From: Epiperipatus broadwayi
Taxonomy: Eukaryota; Onychophora; Udeonychophora; Euonychophora; Peripatidae
Assembly: GCA_028023455.1 (NCBI GenBank)
Contig: JAQFVV010006469.1
Span: 498,001-562,000, forward strand
Direction: 5' to 3'
Length of the DNA: 64,000 nucleotides
The number at the start of each line of letters is the position of its first letter. The first letter of the stretch is position 1. Below the pieces are notes generated by a model that saw nothing but the letters and a program-made list of their open reading frames with translations, was not told the origin of the DNA and searched no databases. Position numbers and translations under genes: made by a program. This document shows positions 49,066 through 61,564 of this stretch, piece by piece.

Positions 49066-49443
49066 TATTTAATGGATTATGTCCTGTACATGAGGGGTCA
49101 GATTGACCTTAGGTCAACATGGGTGTGACAATAATCTCGGCCTCAGGGTGGCCTTTGAGTGTTCCATCATCAGATTTTCAATTGGATGGACAGTTGAAGA
49201 GTTGGAGTGTGGAGTAGATTGAAGCCTGTCCATTAAAGTAGGAGAATTTGCTATCTTAATATATATCTGAGCACTTGTAGCATATATGTGTAGAGATGGT
49301 AATCTGGACCAACTGATGATTGCTGGTTTAGCATGAAATACGTATATTGGTGATTATTTATCTTTTCGACATATGTGTGTTCAGGTGTATCAGTGTTATG
49401 AGATAGTGTGGAGAGTGGTGGGTCAAGTGAAAGTCTGTGCTCA
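49066..49443 (+). mobile_element. Insertion of about 380 bp carrying a family A hammerhead
   Basis: The paralogous copy at 57.5 kb lacks this segment, so it behaves as an insertion. Its first 200 bp are GC-richer and unfamiliar and include the dyad TTGACCT-T-AGGTCAA near 49109. The rest is a family A repeat ending GAAAGTCTGTGCTCATACCC. Target-site duplications are not clear. It may be the best view of a full-length family A element, or two separate insertions. Confidence 0.5.
49298..49359 (+). ncRNA. Hammerhead ribozyme motif, family A, core intact
   Basis: Stem I is GGTAATC/GATTATT plus CCAA/TTGG. The core CTGATGA is at 49313-49319. Stem II has TGCT/AGCA with loop GGTTT, the pair next to the core being U-U. 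GAA is at 49335-49337, a short stem III (AT/AT, loop ACGT) follows, and cleavage is predicted after A49346, directly before TTGG. All core bases are present. The U-U closing of stem II is the main doubt. Confidence 0.8.
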
Positions 49444-49951
49444 TACCCAGTCTATTAAAAGAGCCTTTATAACATCATTATAAAATGTATATTCTTTAAA
49501 TAGCTGAGCAAAACCACTTTTATAAAATAATGTCATAATTTGTTGTGCTGTGGCATATTACATCACCACACAATTATTCTCTATAAAAGTTCTGCTGAAA
49601 ATTTTATTTCTGAGCTTGCATGTAATGTAAATATGGAATAGTATTTTGAAAATTCATTTGTAGCCCATACCAGTTTTTGAGCTCTGAATGGTAATTTCTC
49701 TTTTTGCAAGTTAGCATAAAATTCATTTAATATCTGGTGGCTTTAAACATTATTATTCACAAATTTTACATGATACTTTATATTATAATAGTGTGTCATT
49801 TCTGAATACTACAAAACATTCTGTTATTTATATATTGCTATTAGATATGTGTTCTAAGTTAAGACATGCACACACATATAATTTTCACTTTTACATAAAA
49901 ACAATAATCTTTAAATACACATATAATATATACTGTAACATTTTCTCAGAT

Positions 49952-50021
49952 ATCCACATTGTGGGCCCAATTGTAATCTTTTGATCGAGCATCAACATTG
50001 TGGGCCCAATTTTAACCTTTT
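49952..50021. repeat. 31 bp direct repeat around GGGCCC
   Basis: ACATTGTGGGCCCAATT with flanking bases is repeated at 49952-49982 and 49991-50021 (period 39 bp) with four differences. Confidence 0.8.
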
Positions 50022-50029
50022 TCCTAATA

Positions 50030-53000
50030 ATGTGAATATGATAGTTGTTATAATTTGTAACCAATGTAATATCTGTCACAAAATGGAACTTGAGGCTATT
50101 CCGACTTCTCAGGGATCTGACGTATTTCTAGCCCTAGTTGGTACTCCATTGATAACCTTTTTGGTCAGATGGATCAATGGATGTTTCTTCATTCCCAGCT
50201 AACATTATTTCTAAAGCCTATTGGGATAATGATGATGGGACAGAACATCCATAATCATATTTGCCAGGGCACCAAATTGCAACTTCAATGAAACTATTGA
50301 GGCTAAACCTTATTTCAATACCTTATTAATAAATTTCAATAATGATATCTAATGAATGAGTTAATAAATAATCAATAGATTAAGAGAACACTGAGAATGC
50401 ACTAAAAATAATAATATTAATACTCTTGGAAACTCGTGGTTGTTAAAGAGAAGAAACTTTAAGCTCAACTCCCATTACAATTTATATTCTCAGCACACTC
50501 CCATTCACTATCATTAAAGTCACAATTAAAATTTTGTTTCAGATTACAAATAGTTCTATGTCCATCTCCACCCTCCTGATCCATCCCTCCATCATCCTCA
50601 CATTCATAGGTCTATTGCACTACTATCTCTTTTCTCTCAAATTTTCTGTCATACTAACTCGTTTATCTCCTATGATAATCTCTTCTCAGGGTTTTAGAAC
50701 AATAAGGTCTGGAAGTCGAACAAGCTGCTATGGATCATTGGTGATAAACACCCCTCTCATGATCACCTCCAAGGTTGATCTTGGCTGACTTTAATGTAGC
50801 CAATGTCCACTTACATTAAAGCTCGAATAATTAAGCTTACATTAAATCTTTTAGAAATAACATATTATAAACACTTTCATAATTAAAGTAAAATCATAAG
50901 GAAGTGCATCTAGAGAGGTGTTTGAATACAATGGATGGGGAAAGGATTTTATGCCCACCCACTGCATCCACTATCACCCAATAACCATCCCTATTCATAA
51001 TCTATATTTCAACTATACTGAATTATTTCCAGAGTATTGGTAATCTTGAGTATTGCCATGCTACATAAGCTCGAAAAATTAACCATTTAAATAAATTTTA
51101 CCTGATACGATTTACCAAAATGATGCTTCAAATATAAATAATAATGTATTGATGTATGATTGGATTTGAGATTTCTAGATTGTAATAACCCACAAAACAT
51201 TGAGACATATGCAAATTTTTATTTAAAAAAAAATAACAAATTTTATTAACAAATTATAACTCAATAAAATTATATGTACATTAATTCGATGGTTCACATG
51301 GCTTTCCCCTGTTCTACAACCGTATGACATAATAATAATTAAAAAATCCCTAAATCAACAGATAATTATTAGGGGTTTTAAAATATAAATATTAAGTCTT
51401 AATTATTAGGGAATCACGATTGCCATGGGGTAATACTAATAACAGATGGATAAAAATAATTGTTACCTTCATATATATTATATTTTGTTCTTACTTTTAT
51501 CTAAGACATAGCGAACATCAACTTTTTCCCCCCAGTGTTTAATGCTTTCAATTACTGATTTATTTCTAACGATAACTCTCCCACTAATAATAAAATTTAA
51601 TAATTTCCATTAATTATTTTAATCTAAGATGCCTTAACCCTATGCTTTACAATGGAGATATTTTATGTATGGTGGGACTTCTCACCATTAAATTAATTTT
51701 AGTTACTTTTCAAATGTCAACAAATCGGTACCTAGCTTAATCATTATCATACCTGCATACAATCTATACTCATGTTCTTATGACAATAAGAACATTTCAA
51801 TAATCTTACCATTCCAGCGAAGTTCTCAGCTGGCTATGGATATATTTGCTAGATAATTTTATATACGCATTGCTTATGATGTTCTTAGGTTTTATTTAAG
51901 CCTTAAATTTAATATTCATTTATGTTATTATTCTTGGCTCTTATTGATCAATTAAAATATATCAACAAAACAATGTTCAAGTATACTAATCGCACACACA
52001 CTATCCACACTCATCCTGACATCAAATTGAGTTTGCAACCCTGTAACCAACATTTATAAGTAATGCTTAGCAATAGCTGTAATTCATACACCCATAAGGA
52101 ATATCAACATTAATATGAGGTAGGCAGTGACCCGAATAAGAGAAAACCTTTTCATTAAGGTTGAGGTATGCTAGGATTTTATCGCTAGTCATACAGAGAG
52201 ACTTGGGTTTACCTATTAACCTCTGGCCATCAATAAAGAAATCATCTTATGGTGTAGAAAATAACCAAGTGGGAAACTCTTCCACTGTATTTAAATACTT
52301 TATAAATATGGAATAAATATCTTAGTGAGTGAGCTAAACTATGACTCCACTAGCTTGGTGGGGACTCTTTGTCCATCCACATATACACAGGTCTAACATC
52401 AATTTGTACAAGTAAAACTTTCACATCTACATTCCTCTTGTGAAATAGTACACCAGAACATGAGCCAACAATTTTTCCAAGCCTTAATTAGCTTATATCT
52501 AACTTTAACTTTATGATAATAGTAATAAGAAATGTGTATTAAATTTTTAAAACTATTTCTCTGCACTTTTACACCATAATGATGATGTTTTAGCCCAACA
52601 TTCACACAACCTTCATAAAACATATCAATAGGTCTAAGCATTTGATAATAATTCCTGATCCGATCCAAAAACATTTCACTTAACAATATCTCTCACTCTC
52701 TTCATAAAAAAAAATGTAAAAGCATTTAAAACAGGCACATACAAAATGATTTGATATTAACTTATCTACCCCCAAAATAATAATAATAATAATAATTTTA
52801 ACATGGATTAACTTTAAATGGATATATATGATTAAAAAAATTTTTTTTCTTTCTTTTTTTTTTTTTTAGATTAAATGTTCAAAATGAATAACAAATAATA
52901 AAAATATATTTAAATAGTCCTAGCGGATTGTTTCTCTGATCTCTGGTTTCCATTTTTTCTCTTTTTTCCTTCTTTTGTTCATGTGCACACATGGCTTTAT

Positions 53001-54600
53001 GTGAAAGAGTCACTGTTATACAAGTTCAATTCCTATGCCAAAATGTACAAAGTTTTCACACTGATGATAAGATTTTCTCCATTTTTGGGTTCTGGGGATT
53101 AACTACACTTTACTGCTGAAAAGAACTTGCTTTTAATTTTTGACTATATAAATCCACTTTTTGATGTACTTCTCAGTTCACTTATGACAGATTTGATGCT
53201 TTATATGTGATTGTAGTGTTCAGTTCTGCCCTATTTGCGAAATCAAAATCAATTTTTTTTTCTGTAGTTTAAATTTCACCATTTGCTGATTCCTGATAAA
53301 TTAGGTATATTTAGGTGTAAAACAAATCATGAAGTTGATTAATTTCAGAAGAGAACAGGATGTGCACCTAATATAAACTTACTCAAGAGTAATTTTTCTA
53401 TGTATATTATTAAATTTGGCTAAGTTTATCATTCAGGAGACAGACAGAATAATTAACAACAAACGATTTCTTTTCTCTCTTTTTCTTTCCTTTTTTAAAA
53501 AAATTTTCCTTTAACTCTACAACAAGGCTTCTCAATAACCAATGATGAGAGAGCTTGCAAAGAGAAAGCCAATCAACCAACAAACAACTAAGCTCTTATA
53601 TTGGCTGGGTTTCTTCATCCCCTACCTTCCTTAATGGTTGACCTTCCAAACCATTTACATCCATGTTTTTCCTTGATTAATTGCCTATTGTTTTTTTCCT
53701 TTTTTGTTGTTTTAAACTTATGCCTTCCTGAGTGACTGACCTGCCAAATTCACGTCTGCATTCCTTTGGATGACCACTCATTGTTTTTACACTTACACAT
53801 TCCTGTGTCACAGATATCACTTGATTTACTTTAGTAATTTTCTGCTTGTGAAAATCTTCCCAAAGAACAAATGAAAGAAAACTCTCCCCTCAGAATAAAT
53901 GAGAGAAAGCTCTTTCCCACCATTTTTCTTTAATAATAATAAAAAAAACGTATAGAGATCCAACTTCAAACCCAGAATCTTGACCAAAATTTTGGCTGCT
54001 ATGAATAAACTATTAAAATGAATTAATTCTTCTTTAAAGGAGTTTCCCATGAGAGAACATGGGATAGTTATTATTCAATTATGAACTTTATAATTAAAAT
54101 TCACAACTAAATCATATACATACACACATTCCTCACACATACAATTCTAATTAAACTGATTGCTTAATACTCTGAGTAATCCTTGATTTTTTTTCTTTTT
54201 TACAGTTTGATTTTATGAATTATTGAGTTTTAACCTATTATGGTAAAATTATGACTATCTATTTTCACTCTCTAAAGTAGTTTTTGTAAATCATTCCCCT
54301 CCCTTCTCTCCAATCTCCAACTATTAAAGTGATGTATAAATATTGCCAATCTATAACTTATATCTTTGGCTATTAAATTGTCCTATGAATCAATTACTAA
54401 ATAAAACAATTTTTTGCCTAGAAATCTTTTATAACAAAATGTTTAGTTTGCATACTAAGTAAAACTATGCAATCCCTAAGAATATGAGTTCAAACCTAAC
54501 ACTGGCTAGAAAGTTTGTCTATTAAAAAAATATATACAGCCTATGAGGAAAATTTTCATTAAACACTGTCTTACATAGCTAAGTCTAATCTAATGGAGCT
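50030..54600. other. Mixed AT-rich DNA, no gene recognised
   Basis: Several short frames (50534-50788 plus, 52399-52686 minus, 53826-54050 minus) carry no recognisable domain. Stretches such as 50540-50790 and 52080-52460 are somewhat GC-richer and may be old repeats. An (AAT)n-like run lies at 52778-52794 and a T-rich tract at 52839-52868. Confidence 0.4.
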
Positions 54601-54619
54601 TTGGGAAAACCCAAGGGCT

Positions 54620-54622
<3 letters not shown>

Positions 54623-54692
<70 letters not shown>
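54623..54692. repeat. (AT)n microsatellite
   Basis: A pure AT run of about 70 bp immediately left of the family A inverted pair. PLE and hammerhead repeats in this window repeatedly abut TA tracts. Confidence 0.95.
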
Positions 54693-54694
<2 letters not shown>

Positions 54695-54801
54695 AACTTT
54701 AAATGTAATTAGAGACAATTTGAACACAGACTTTCAACCTCACTTCAGCTTTCCACTTTATCTTATATAACTAATATACATGACCATATACATGTGAAAA
54801 A

Positions 54802-54865
54802 GATAAGTGATCTCCAATATACTTTTTTGTACTGAACCAGCATTCATTAGTTGATCTAGATTATC
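54802..54865 (-). ncRNA. Degraded hammerhead motif, family A
   Basis: Fold order is kept on the minus strand (GATAATC, ATCAA, CTAATGA, GCTGGTTCAGT, AAAA, TATA, TTGG), but G5 of the core is A and G12 is A. It should be inactive. It is the mirror of the intact copy at 54909. Confidence 0.6.
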
Positions 54866-54908
54866 AACTCCCACACACATATATAATCAGATCTCCACTT
54901 ATGGAAAT

Positions 54909-54974
54909 GATGATCTGGACCAACTGATGAGTGTTGGTTTCAGCATGAAATACATATATTGGAGCTCATTTATC
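54909..54974 (+). ncRNA. Hammerhead ribozyme motif, family A, core intact
   Basis: Stem I is GATGA/TCATT plus CCAA/TTGG with an internal loop. The core CTGATGA is at 54924-54930, stem II is GTGTT/AGCAT with loop GGTTTC, and GAA is at 54947-54949. A short stem III (AT/AT, loop ACAT) follows, with cleavage predicted after A54958 before TTGG. All core bases are present. Stem II relies on G-U pairs. Confidence 0.8.
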
Positions 54975-56039
54975 TTTTTTACATGTATGTGGTCATGTGT
55001 ATCAGTTATTAAAGAAGGAGTGGATAGCTGAAGAAAGTTTGAAAATCTATGTTCAAATCCCTTCTAATTAAATACAATCAATAATAAAGCAGTTTAATAT
55101 TCACTATAAATGTTCACACTGCACAGGCCAAACAAAATTAGCCCTATATACTGTATATTTCACCTGAAACACTATCAAATAGAACAACAACAAATAGGCT
55201 TCTTAATCACTCATAGTACAAAGCAAAACTATAATTCATAGGGAGAAATGTTTCTATCCTACTTAGATTAAAATTACTCATAAGTATCTCAAGTGAGAAT
55301 AATAAATATCATGAGAAGGCAAGTAAACATACATAAAATTCAAGTGTGGTAATATCTAGAAGATCACTAAATAAATACACACACATACATACACCAATTA
55401 TTTTAATTTTAGATGCACATGAAGAAAACAAAGTACAATAGAATCAATCTTTTAAATGATTTTATAGCTACATGCACATCACATTAGACACACACATAGA
55501 TTAATGATTCTTTTTTAATATTTTCAGAGATGCACCAAATTCTAATCACATTAAATTTAAACTTTAAAAAAATAACCAAATTTTTTAAATTTTTTCTTTT
55601 TTAAAAACTTTTTTTTTGTTTATTTAAAATTTGTCTTTAAAATAATTTTGATCTAAAGCTATATTGCTATTATTAATGATTGCAGAAGTGATTTTTAATA
55701 AAACTACTTTTATGAGGGAAAATTTAAAAAAATGAAGAAACAAACTGGTTTCTTTTATCTTAACCATTTAAAAGAAAACCTAAATTAAAGCTACCATGCT
55801 ACATCAAATACACTAAGTTAGGTAAGGAGTTATAAATACAAATATTAATAGGTAGTTTAATATAACTAATAAATGCATAAATACATAAAATTATCTAATT
55901 TAAATTATAATTGTCACTACCTTGCTGGTAACATAAGTTTGAATGTTTTATAAAACAGTTCATAAATAAAAAGTGACTTTTAAGTTCATGGTAAAATATG
56001 GGCTAGTAGATATTATTTTATCTCAAGTGGATATAAAAA

Positions 56040-56380
56040 GCATGCCAATAGTTCTAAACAAGCTTTTTTATGATAAACTACAAGAAAAATCATTCAAATC
56101 ATTTTTATCTAGAATTGTCCCTATCCCCAGACCAGTTTTGAGCTATGGCTCTCTTCAATGAGGAGCTAGGACACCAGATTTAAAAAACCAACTCCAGCTA
56201 AGCATTTATTTAAAAGTTAACTAAGACGAAGATCTAAAATTTTTAGACATCTACAATTCTTTAAATTCAGCTCTCCAATTGAAATAATCATATGGGTCCA
56301 AACTTAATTCAGATATCCCACATATTAATGGGCTTAGTAATTTAATATATCTAAAGCTCCCAACAGCAAAATAATAATGG
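56040..56380 (-). mobile_element. Family B hammerhead repeat inserted in copy A
   Basis: This segment is absent from the paralogous site near 60590. On the minus strand it runs from the ATATCTGAATTAAGTTTGGA segment (like the family B head at 27.9 kb) to the hammerhead and beyond. Exact ends and duplications are obscured by a TA-rich tract at the empty site. Confidence 0.55.
56117..56172 (-). ncRNA. Degraded hammerhead motif, family B
   Basis: Stem I GTCC/GGAC and CCTCA/TGGGG, stem II GAGC/GCTC with loop CATA, and the TG-GTC cleavage region are all kept on the minus strand. The core reads TTGAAGA (C3 to U) and AAAAC (G12 to A), so it should be inactive. Confidence 0.65.
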
Positions 56381-57305
56381 TAATAAAATCAATAAAATAT
56401 ACATGTGTGTGTGTTTTTAGTGGTTTACATATAAAGTCTTTTCATGTACCAGTTTCCAATCTTAATCACAATTGGATAGGTAGAATCTGTATAAAATTTT
56501 TCCTTTACCATTGAGAAGTGCATCTGTTTAACTGTATATATGAAGATAGTTGGCACAGTGTTGGATCAAACTCAGCAAGCAATGATGGACATTTTACTGG
56601 TTACAAGCTACATGCTGGTGGAAATTCATTTCTGGATGTGTAACTGCACATATTAATTTAATTAGTAGGGGTTCAGTGTGCATCATGTTAAACAGATAAA
56701 AGCAGTGACCAAAATAAAAAAATAAAAAAATAAACAATTATTTTCTGAGCTGGTCTTTTTATATCATCCACTTTGAAAAACCATATTTTTTAATTAACAA
56801 GCCCATGTGTTTATATAATTCATTAATTAAACAAGCCAATAATCACCTTAATTATTCCTGTTTACACAAATCTAATTAAATAAGCCAGTAATTATTTTAA
56901 TTCTTTAGGCTATTGACTTTTTTTAATTAAACCTGTCCACTTGTTTATAGATGACACCTAAAATATTATTAATTGGAATTCAAAATTTTCAAAACTAAAA
57001 ACAAAAATTAAAAAGAAATTGATTTTCCAAAATTTTTTAATTAATAAAAATTATAAAATATTTAAGTATACGTTTTATAGATTAGTAGATACTTTGTTTC
57101 TATAATATACATTTTAAAACAGATTTATTTGAAATACATTTAGTTAAAATAAATTATTTTTTTAAAAAATAAAATAAAATTGACTTAAATTGATTATAAA
57201 TTCAGGCTTTTATCAATGTGTGTGTTTTGTAATATAAACCTATATAAAAAACTTGAATGCCAAGTAAAAATTTATAAAATAAATTATAGATTGAGAGGCT
57301 ACTAT

Positions 57306-57504
57306 ATATACCAACATCCCTTTCCTTAGGGTAAAAAAATAATTATTAGTATTAACTTATTGCTATAAGGAAATTTAATTTTTTTCAAAATGAAAATTAT
57401 TCAAATTATTTAACATTGTTTACTGCTATCTGTCAATGGGACACATTTTAAAATATTGATTTTATTACTTGGTTTCTCTAGTTTGGCATAATATTTCCAT
57501 TCTT
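57306..57504. other. Spacer between duplicated units
   Basis: AT-rich sequence with no match to the other copies seen. Confidence 0.4.
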
Positions 57505-60500
57505 TAAAAAGGTTGAACCTTATCTGATGAATCTTTCTTTCATTTGATCTTTTCAACATTGTTGCATAGTGTTGTTCCTAAACTATATGATTGATCAATT
57601 GTGCTGATCTTCATCTTAAAATATTTATGTTCATATGCAAGAATTCCATATTGCATTTGATTATAATTTTTTCTTAAAAGGGTCTTTATAACATTAGTCT
57701 AAGATGGATATTTTTAAATGGCTGGGCAAAGCCAGTTCTGTAAATTATGTCACCATTTATTTGTATTGTGGCATATTGTGCCATCACAATAATTCTGGAT
57801 AAAAGTTCTGCTGAAAATGTTTATTTTCAAGCTTTCATGTAATGTAAATATGGAAAGGTAATGTGAAACATCCATTTATTGCTTATACCAAGATTTTGAG
57901 CTATGCATGCAAGATTGCCCAACCTTTTACTTAAAAATATTAATATCATTCTTCATCATGTCAAATTCAGGAATATGATTTTGATCATGTAAGCAGAGGT
58001 TGTACTATGTGAAGAATCATCCAAAATAGCTGATAAAATCATAACCCTGCTCTTTATATGTAGCTAATTTCTTATTTGAACACAAAATTTTCACCATCAC
58101 CTAAGTCAATAAATAATGTATTAACCTCTTATGCTTTTTATTTATAACTATGCTCTATGTTAGCCTTTAATTCATCATCAACATAATCCATGCGATCATA
58201 GCATCCATCTATTTGTTTTACTAAATTTGAAGAATATTTTACTATATTTAGTTCCTTCTCATTTTCTGTCTTTATTTCAACTTGTTTTGGGTCCTCCCTT
58301 TTGTTACTTGTATTTTCTTTATTTTCATATTTGTACCTTAATGTTTCATGCATTCTTCTATGACACATTCAGTCATATTAGTATAATTAACTTCATCTCT
58401 TTCTGTAACACTCTTGGTATCATCAATTAGTAAATGCTTATTTTCCACAGGCTTTGAACTTGGTAATTATTTTGCTCTAATTTTTCATTTTGAACAATAT
58501 CACTTTTAGTGACTTCAACATGATCATCTTCTTCATCCTGTTTTCTCTCATGTTTTTTTTTTTTTGAATCATTTTAAAAATAATTTCCTTAATTATTTGG
58601 ATATTTTTATCTACTCTTTGAATACATTTTTATATTGAATCCTGTTATTCTTCCATCATTATATCAAACATTTCCATTTCCTCATGTGTTACTCTCATCC
58701 TATCTTGATTCCTTGATTCTCTGTTGTATATTTTTATATTCCAATATGAAACTTTTAACTATATTATATTTTTCTTGCTTCTATTTTATTTTTATATATG
58801 CTTATGTTAAACTTCATTATAAATCTTTTATGCTTTTATATGCTAATGTTAAACTTAATTCTATGCCTAATATATTAAACATTTTTATGCATTTATAACA
58901 AACTTCAATCTATAATATCACATCACGTTTCTATGAATGTCACTTTACTTGCAGTATCCAACTACTTTTGCTGTTATTTCTGGTTATCTTGTGCCAGCCA
59001 TCATAAAATTAATAAATCTTCTATCACTGGTTTTCACTCCCAGGGTATATTTTATAATCTTGCCTCACATTAAGGATTTGCATATACTATAGGATTTGAA
59101 CAATTCATGTTTTATGTTGGGAGAACAAAAATTAAAATATACTATGTAATGGACAACAGGCACACTAATATCTAGCACCAGAGATCACCATTAGATCAAG
59201 CCTAAAATATGATAGTTTACTGATGAGGATACCAAGTGTAAATGTCCACACAACTATAACATCACTTATAGACATTTGAAATTACCTCAAGATCATGGAG
59301 AGCAAAGATTCTGTGAAAACATCAATTGGCAGAGCATACAACAGTAAACAAAATGCCAAAAAATCTAACAATAAACAAAACACAGTCTATTTACAGCATA
59401 ATATAATACAGTTTAATCACAACAGAGTTCAAATAGAAACACATTTGAATGGTAAGTGCTCTTTTTGCAAGTTAGCATATGGTACATCTAATATCTGATA
59501 GCTTTAAGTATTATTATTCACAAAATTTTACATGATACAAAACACTTATTTATATAATACTGTTAGATATGTGTTTTAAGTTAAGATGTTCACACATATA
59601 TATTTTTCATTTTTACATGAAAACAATAATAAAACAACTTAAATACTCTATAAATGTTTACATTGTGAAAATCATTGTAAAATCAGCCTTATACACTGTT
59701 CATTTGATCCTGCACCATTGTAAAAGTGAACAATAATAAATAGACCTCTTAATCATCTATAGTACAAAGAAAAAACTATAATTCATGGGGAGAAATATTT
59801 CTTTCCAATAATTCAAAATTATCCATGTGTACTTCAAGCAGAAATAATATATATTATGGAAAGGCAAGTAAGCACACAAAATTCAAGTATGATGGATAAA
59901 TATCTAGAGGGTCACTATATAAAATGCACACACATACATATACCAATTCTTTTAATTTGAGATGCATGCAAAGCAGACAAAGTAAATCTAAGCAGAATAA
60001 AATCAACCTTTTAAATGATTTATATAGCTACATGCACATCACATTAAATGCACACACACACACACATATATATATATTTATTGATATTTTAAAAATAACT
60101 TCAGAGATACATCAAATTTTAATTACATTAAATTTTAACTTAATTTTTTTTTACTTTTTTTAAGTTTTTTTCATTTAAAACATTTTTTTAAAAGTAACAT
60201 TGATTTAAAACTACACCATGATTATTAACAATAGTGTAAGTCATTTTTTAATAAAAAAAACTATGAGGGAAGAGAGAAAAAATTAAATTGATGAAACAAA
60301 CTGATTTCTTTTAGCTCAACCATTTAAAAGAAAATCTAAATTAAAGTTATCATGCTATATCAGATACATTCAGTTAGTTAAGGTGTTATCAAGTACAAAT
60401 TTTCAAAGTAGTTTAATATAACAAATAAATGCATAAATACATAAAATTATCTAAATTAAAGTATAATTATCATGGCTTGTTGATAATGTAAATTTAAATG

Positions 60501-61530
60501 TTTTACAAAATAGCTCATATATAAAAGTCACCTTTAAGTCCAAGGAAAAATATGGCCAGTAGATATTACTTTCTCCCAATTGGATTTATATATATATATA
60601 TGTAAGTGTGCAAATAGTGCTCTTTAATGGTTTACATATGGTCATTTCATTTAATTATTTCCAATTTTAGTCACAATCAGATATATAAAGTCAATATAAA
60701 AATTTTCCTTTACTGACATGAAGAGCATGTTTGCTGTATATGTGAAGATAGTTGGCACAGAGTTGGATCATCAAATTCAGCAAGAAAAACTGGTTATCTT
60801 AATGGATACAGGCTACCTGCTAAAGGAAGTTCATTTCTGTGTGCCTAGCTGCACATATTTATTAATCCAATTACTGTAGAGGTTCAGTATATATCATGCC
60901 AAACAGGCAAAAGCAATGAATGAGTAAAAGAAGTAGAAGAATGATCAGTTATTTTCTAAGCTGTTTTTTTTTAGATCATCCACTTTGCAAAAGATTTTTT
61001 TTAATTAACAAGCTCACATGTTTATGAAATTCATTAATTAAACAAGCCAATGATTATCTTAATTACTCCTGTTTACAAAATTCTAATTAAATAAGCCAGT
61101 AATTATTTTAATTCTTTAGGCTTACAAACTTTTTTTAATAAATCAGTTCACATATTTATAAATGGCACTTAAAATATTATTAATTGGAATTTAACATTTT
61201 CAAAACCAAGAACAAAGCTTAAAAAATTGATTTTCAAAAGTAAAAATACAAAATAATTAAATGAAAGTTTTATAGATTAGTATTATGTTTGTTCCTATAA
61301 TGTAAATTGTAAAACATATTTATTTAAAATACTTTTAGTTAGAATAAATCATTTTTAAAATCTTTTTCAAAGTAAAATAAAATTGACTTAAACTGATTAT
61401 AAACACACATCTTTATCAATGTGTGTGCATATGTAATATAAATCTATATAAAAAAAAACTTACTAAAACTTGAATTATATTTTCAACTGCCAATTTCTAA
61501 GTTTATAAAATAAATTATAGATTGAGATAG
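57505..61530 (+). repeat. Duplicated unit, copy B, with a 1.5 kb insertion
   Basis: 57505-57912 matches copy C (48890-49690), 59445-59660 matches 49690-49945, and 59640-61530 matches copy A. Copy C is contiguous across the point where B has 57913-59444, so that 1.5 kb is an insertion. The three copies together outline a unit of about 2.7 kb. Confidence 0.65.
57913..59444 (-). mobile_element. Insertion with a decayed Lys/Glu-rich frame on the minus strand
   Basis: The segment is absent from the paralogous position at 49690. Across 58740-58138 the minus strand reads as a broken charged protein: words such as RVTHEEMEMFDIMMEE, then a 76-codon open frame (58138-58368) with YKYENKENTSNKREDPKQVE and YVDDELKANIEHSY. 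It could be a LINE ORF1-type coiled coil or a retrocopy. I do not recognise the family, and no terminal repeats were found. Confidence 0.4.
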
Positions 61531-61564
61531 GCCACTATCTATCTCAATATATATAAAATAAAAA

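Larger units (their letters stand above)
48890..49945 (+). repeat. Partial copy of a 2.7 kb dispersed or duplicated unit (copy C)
   Basis: GGTTGAACCTTATCTG through CATATTGCATTAG (48890-49065) and AAAAGAGCCTTTATAACAT through TGAGCTCTGAATGG (49445-49690) match 57505-57912. TCTTTTTGCAAGTTAGCAT onward (49690-49945) matches 59445-59660. The unit is interrupted at about 49066-49443 by an insertion that carries a family A hammerhead. I see no coding function in the unit. Confidence 0.65.
54705..55075. repeat. Hammerhead-bearing repeat, family A, inverted pair
   Basis: The left copy is on minus (about 54705-54880) and the right copy on plus (about 54905-55075), head to head with about 25 bp between. 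Outer ends read TGTAATTAGAGACA on the left and CCCTTCTAATTAAATAC on the right, roughly mirrored. Each copy holds a hammerhead. The pair interrupts the left side of the unit that continues at 55086. Confidence 0.75.
55086..57305 (+). repeat. Duplicated unit, copy A
   Basis: Collinear with 59640-61530 over about 1.9 kb; for example CTACATGCACATCACATTA, AGATAGTTGGCACAG and ATTCATTAATTAAACAAGCC occur in both. It differs by an insertion at about 56040-56380 that contains a family B hammerhead. There are no long open frames and no RT or transposase words. It is either a dispersed non-coding transposon or a local segmental duplication. Confidence 0.7.
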
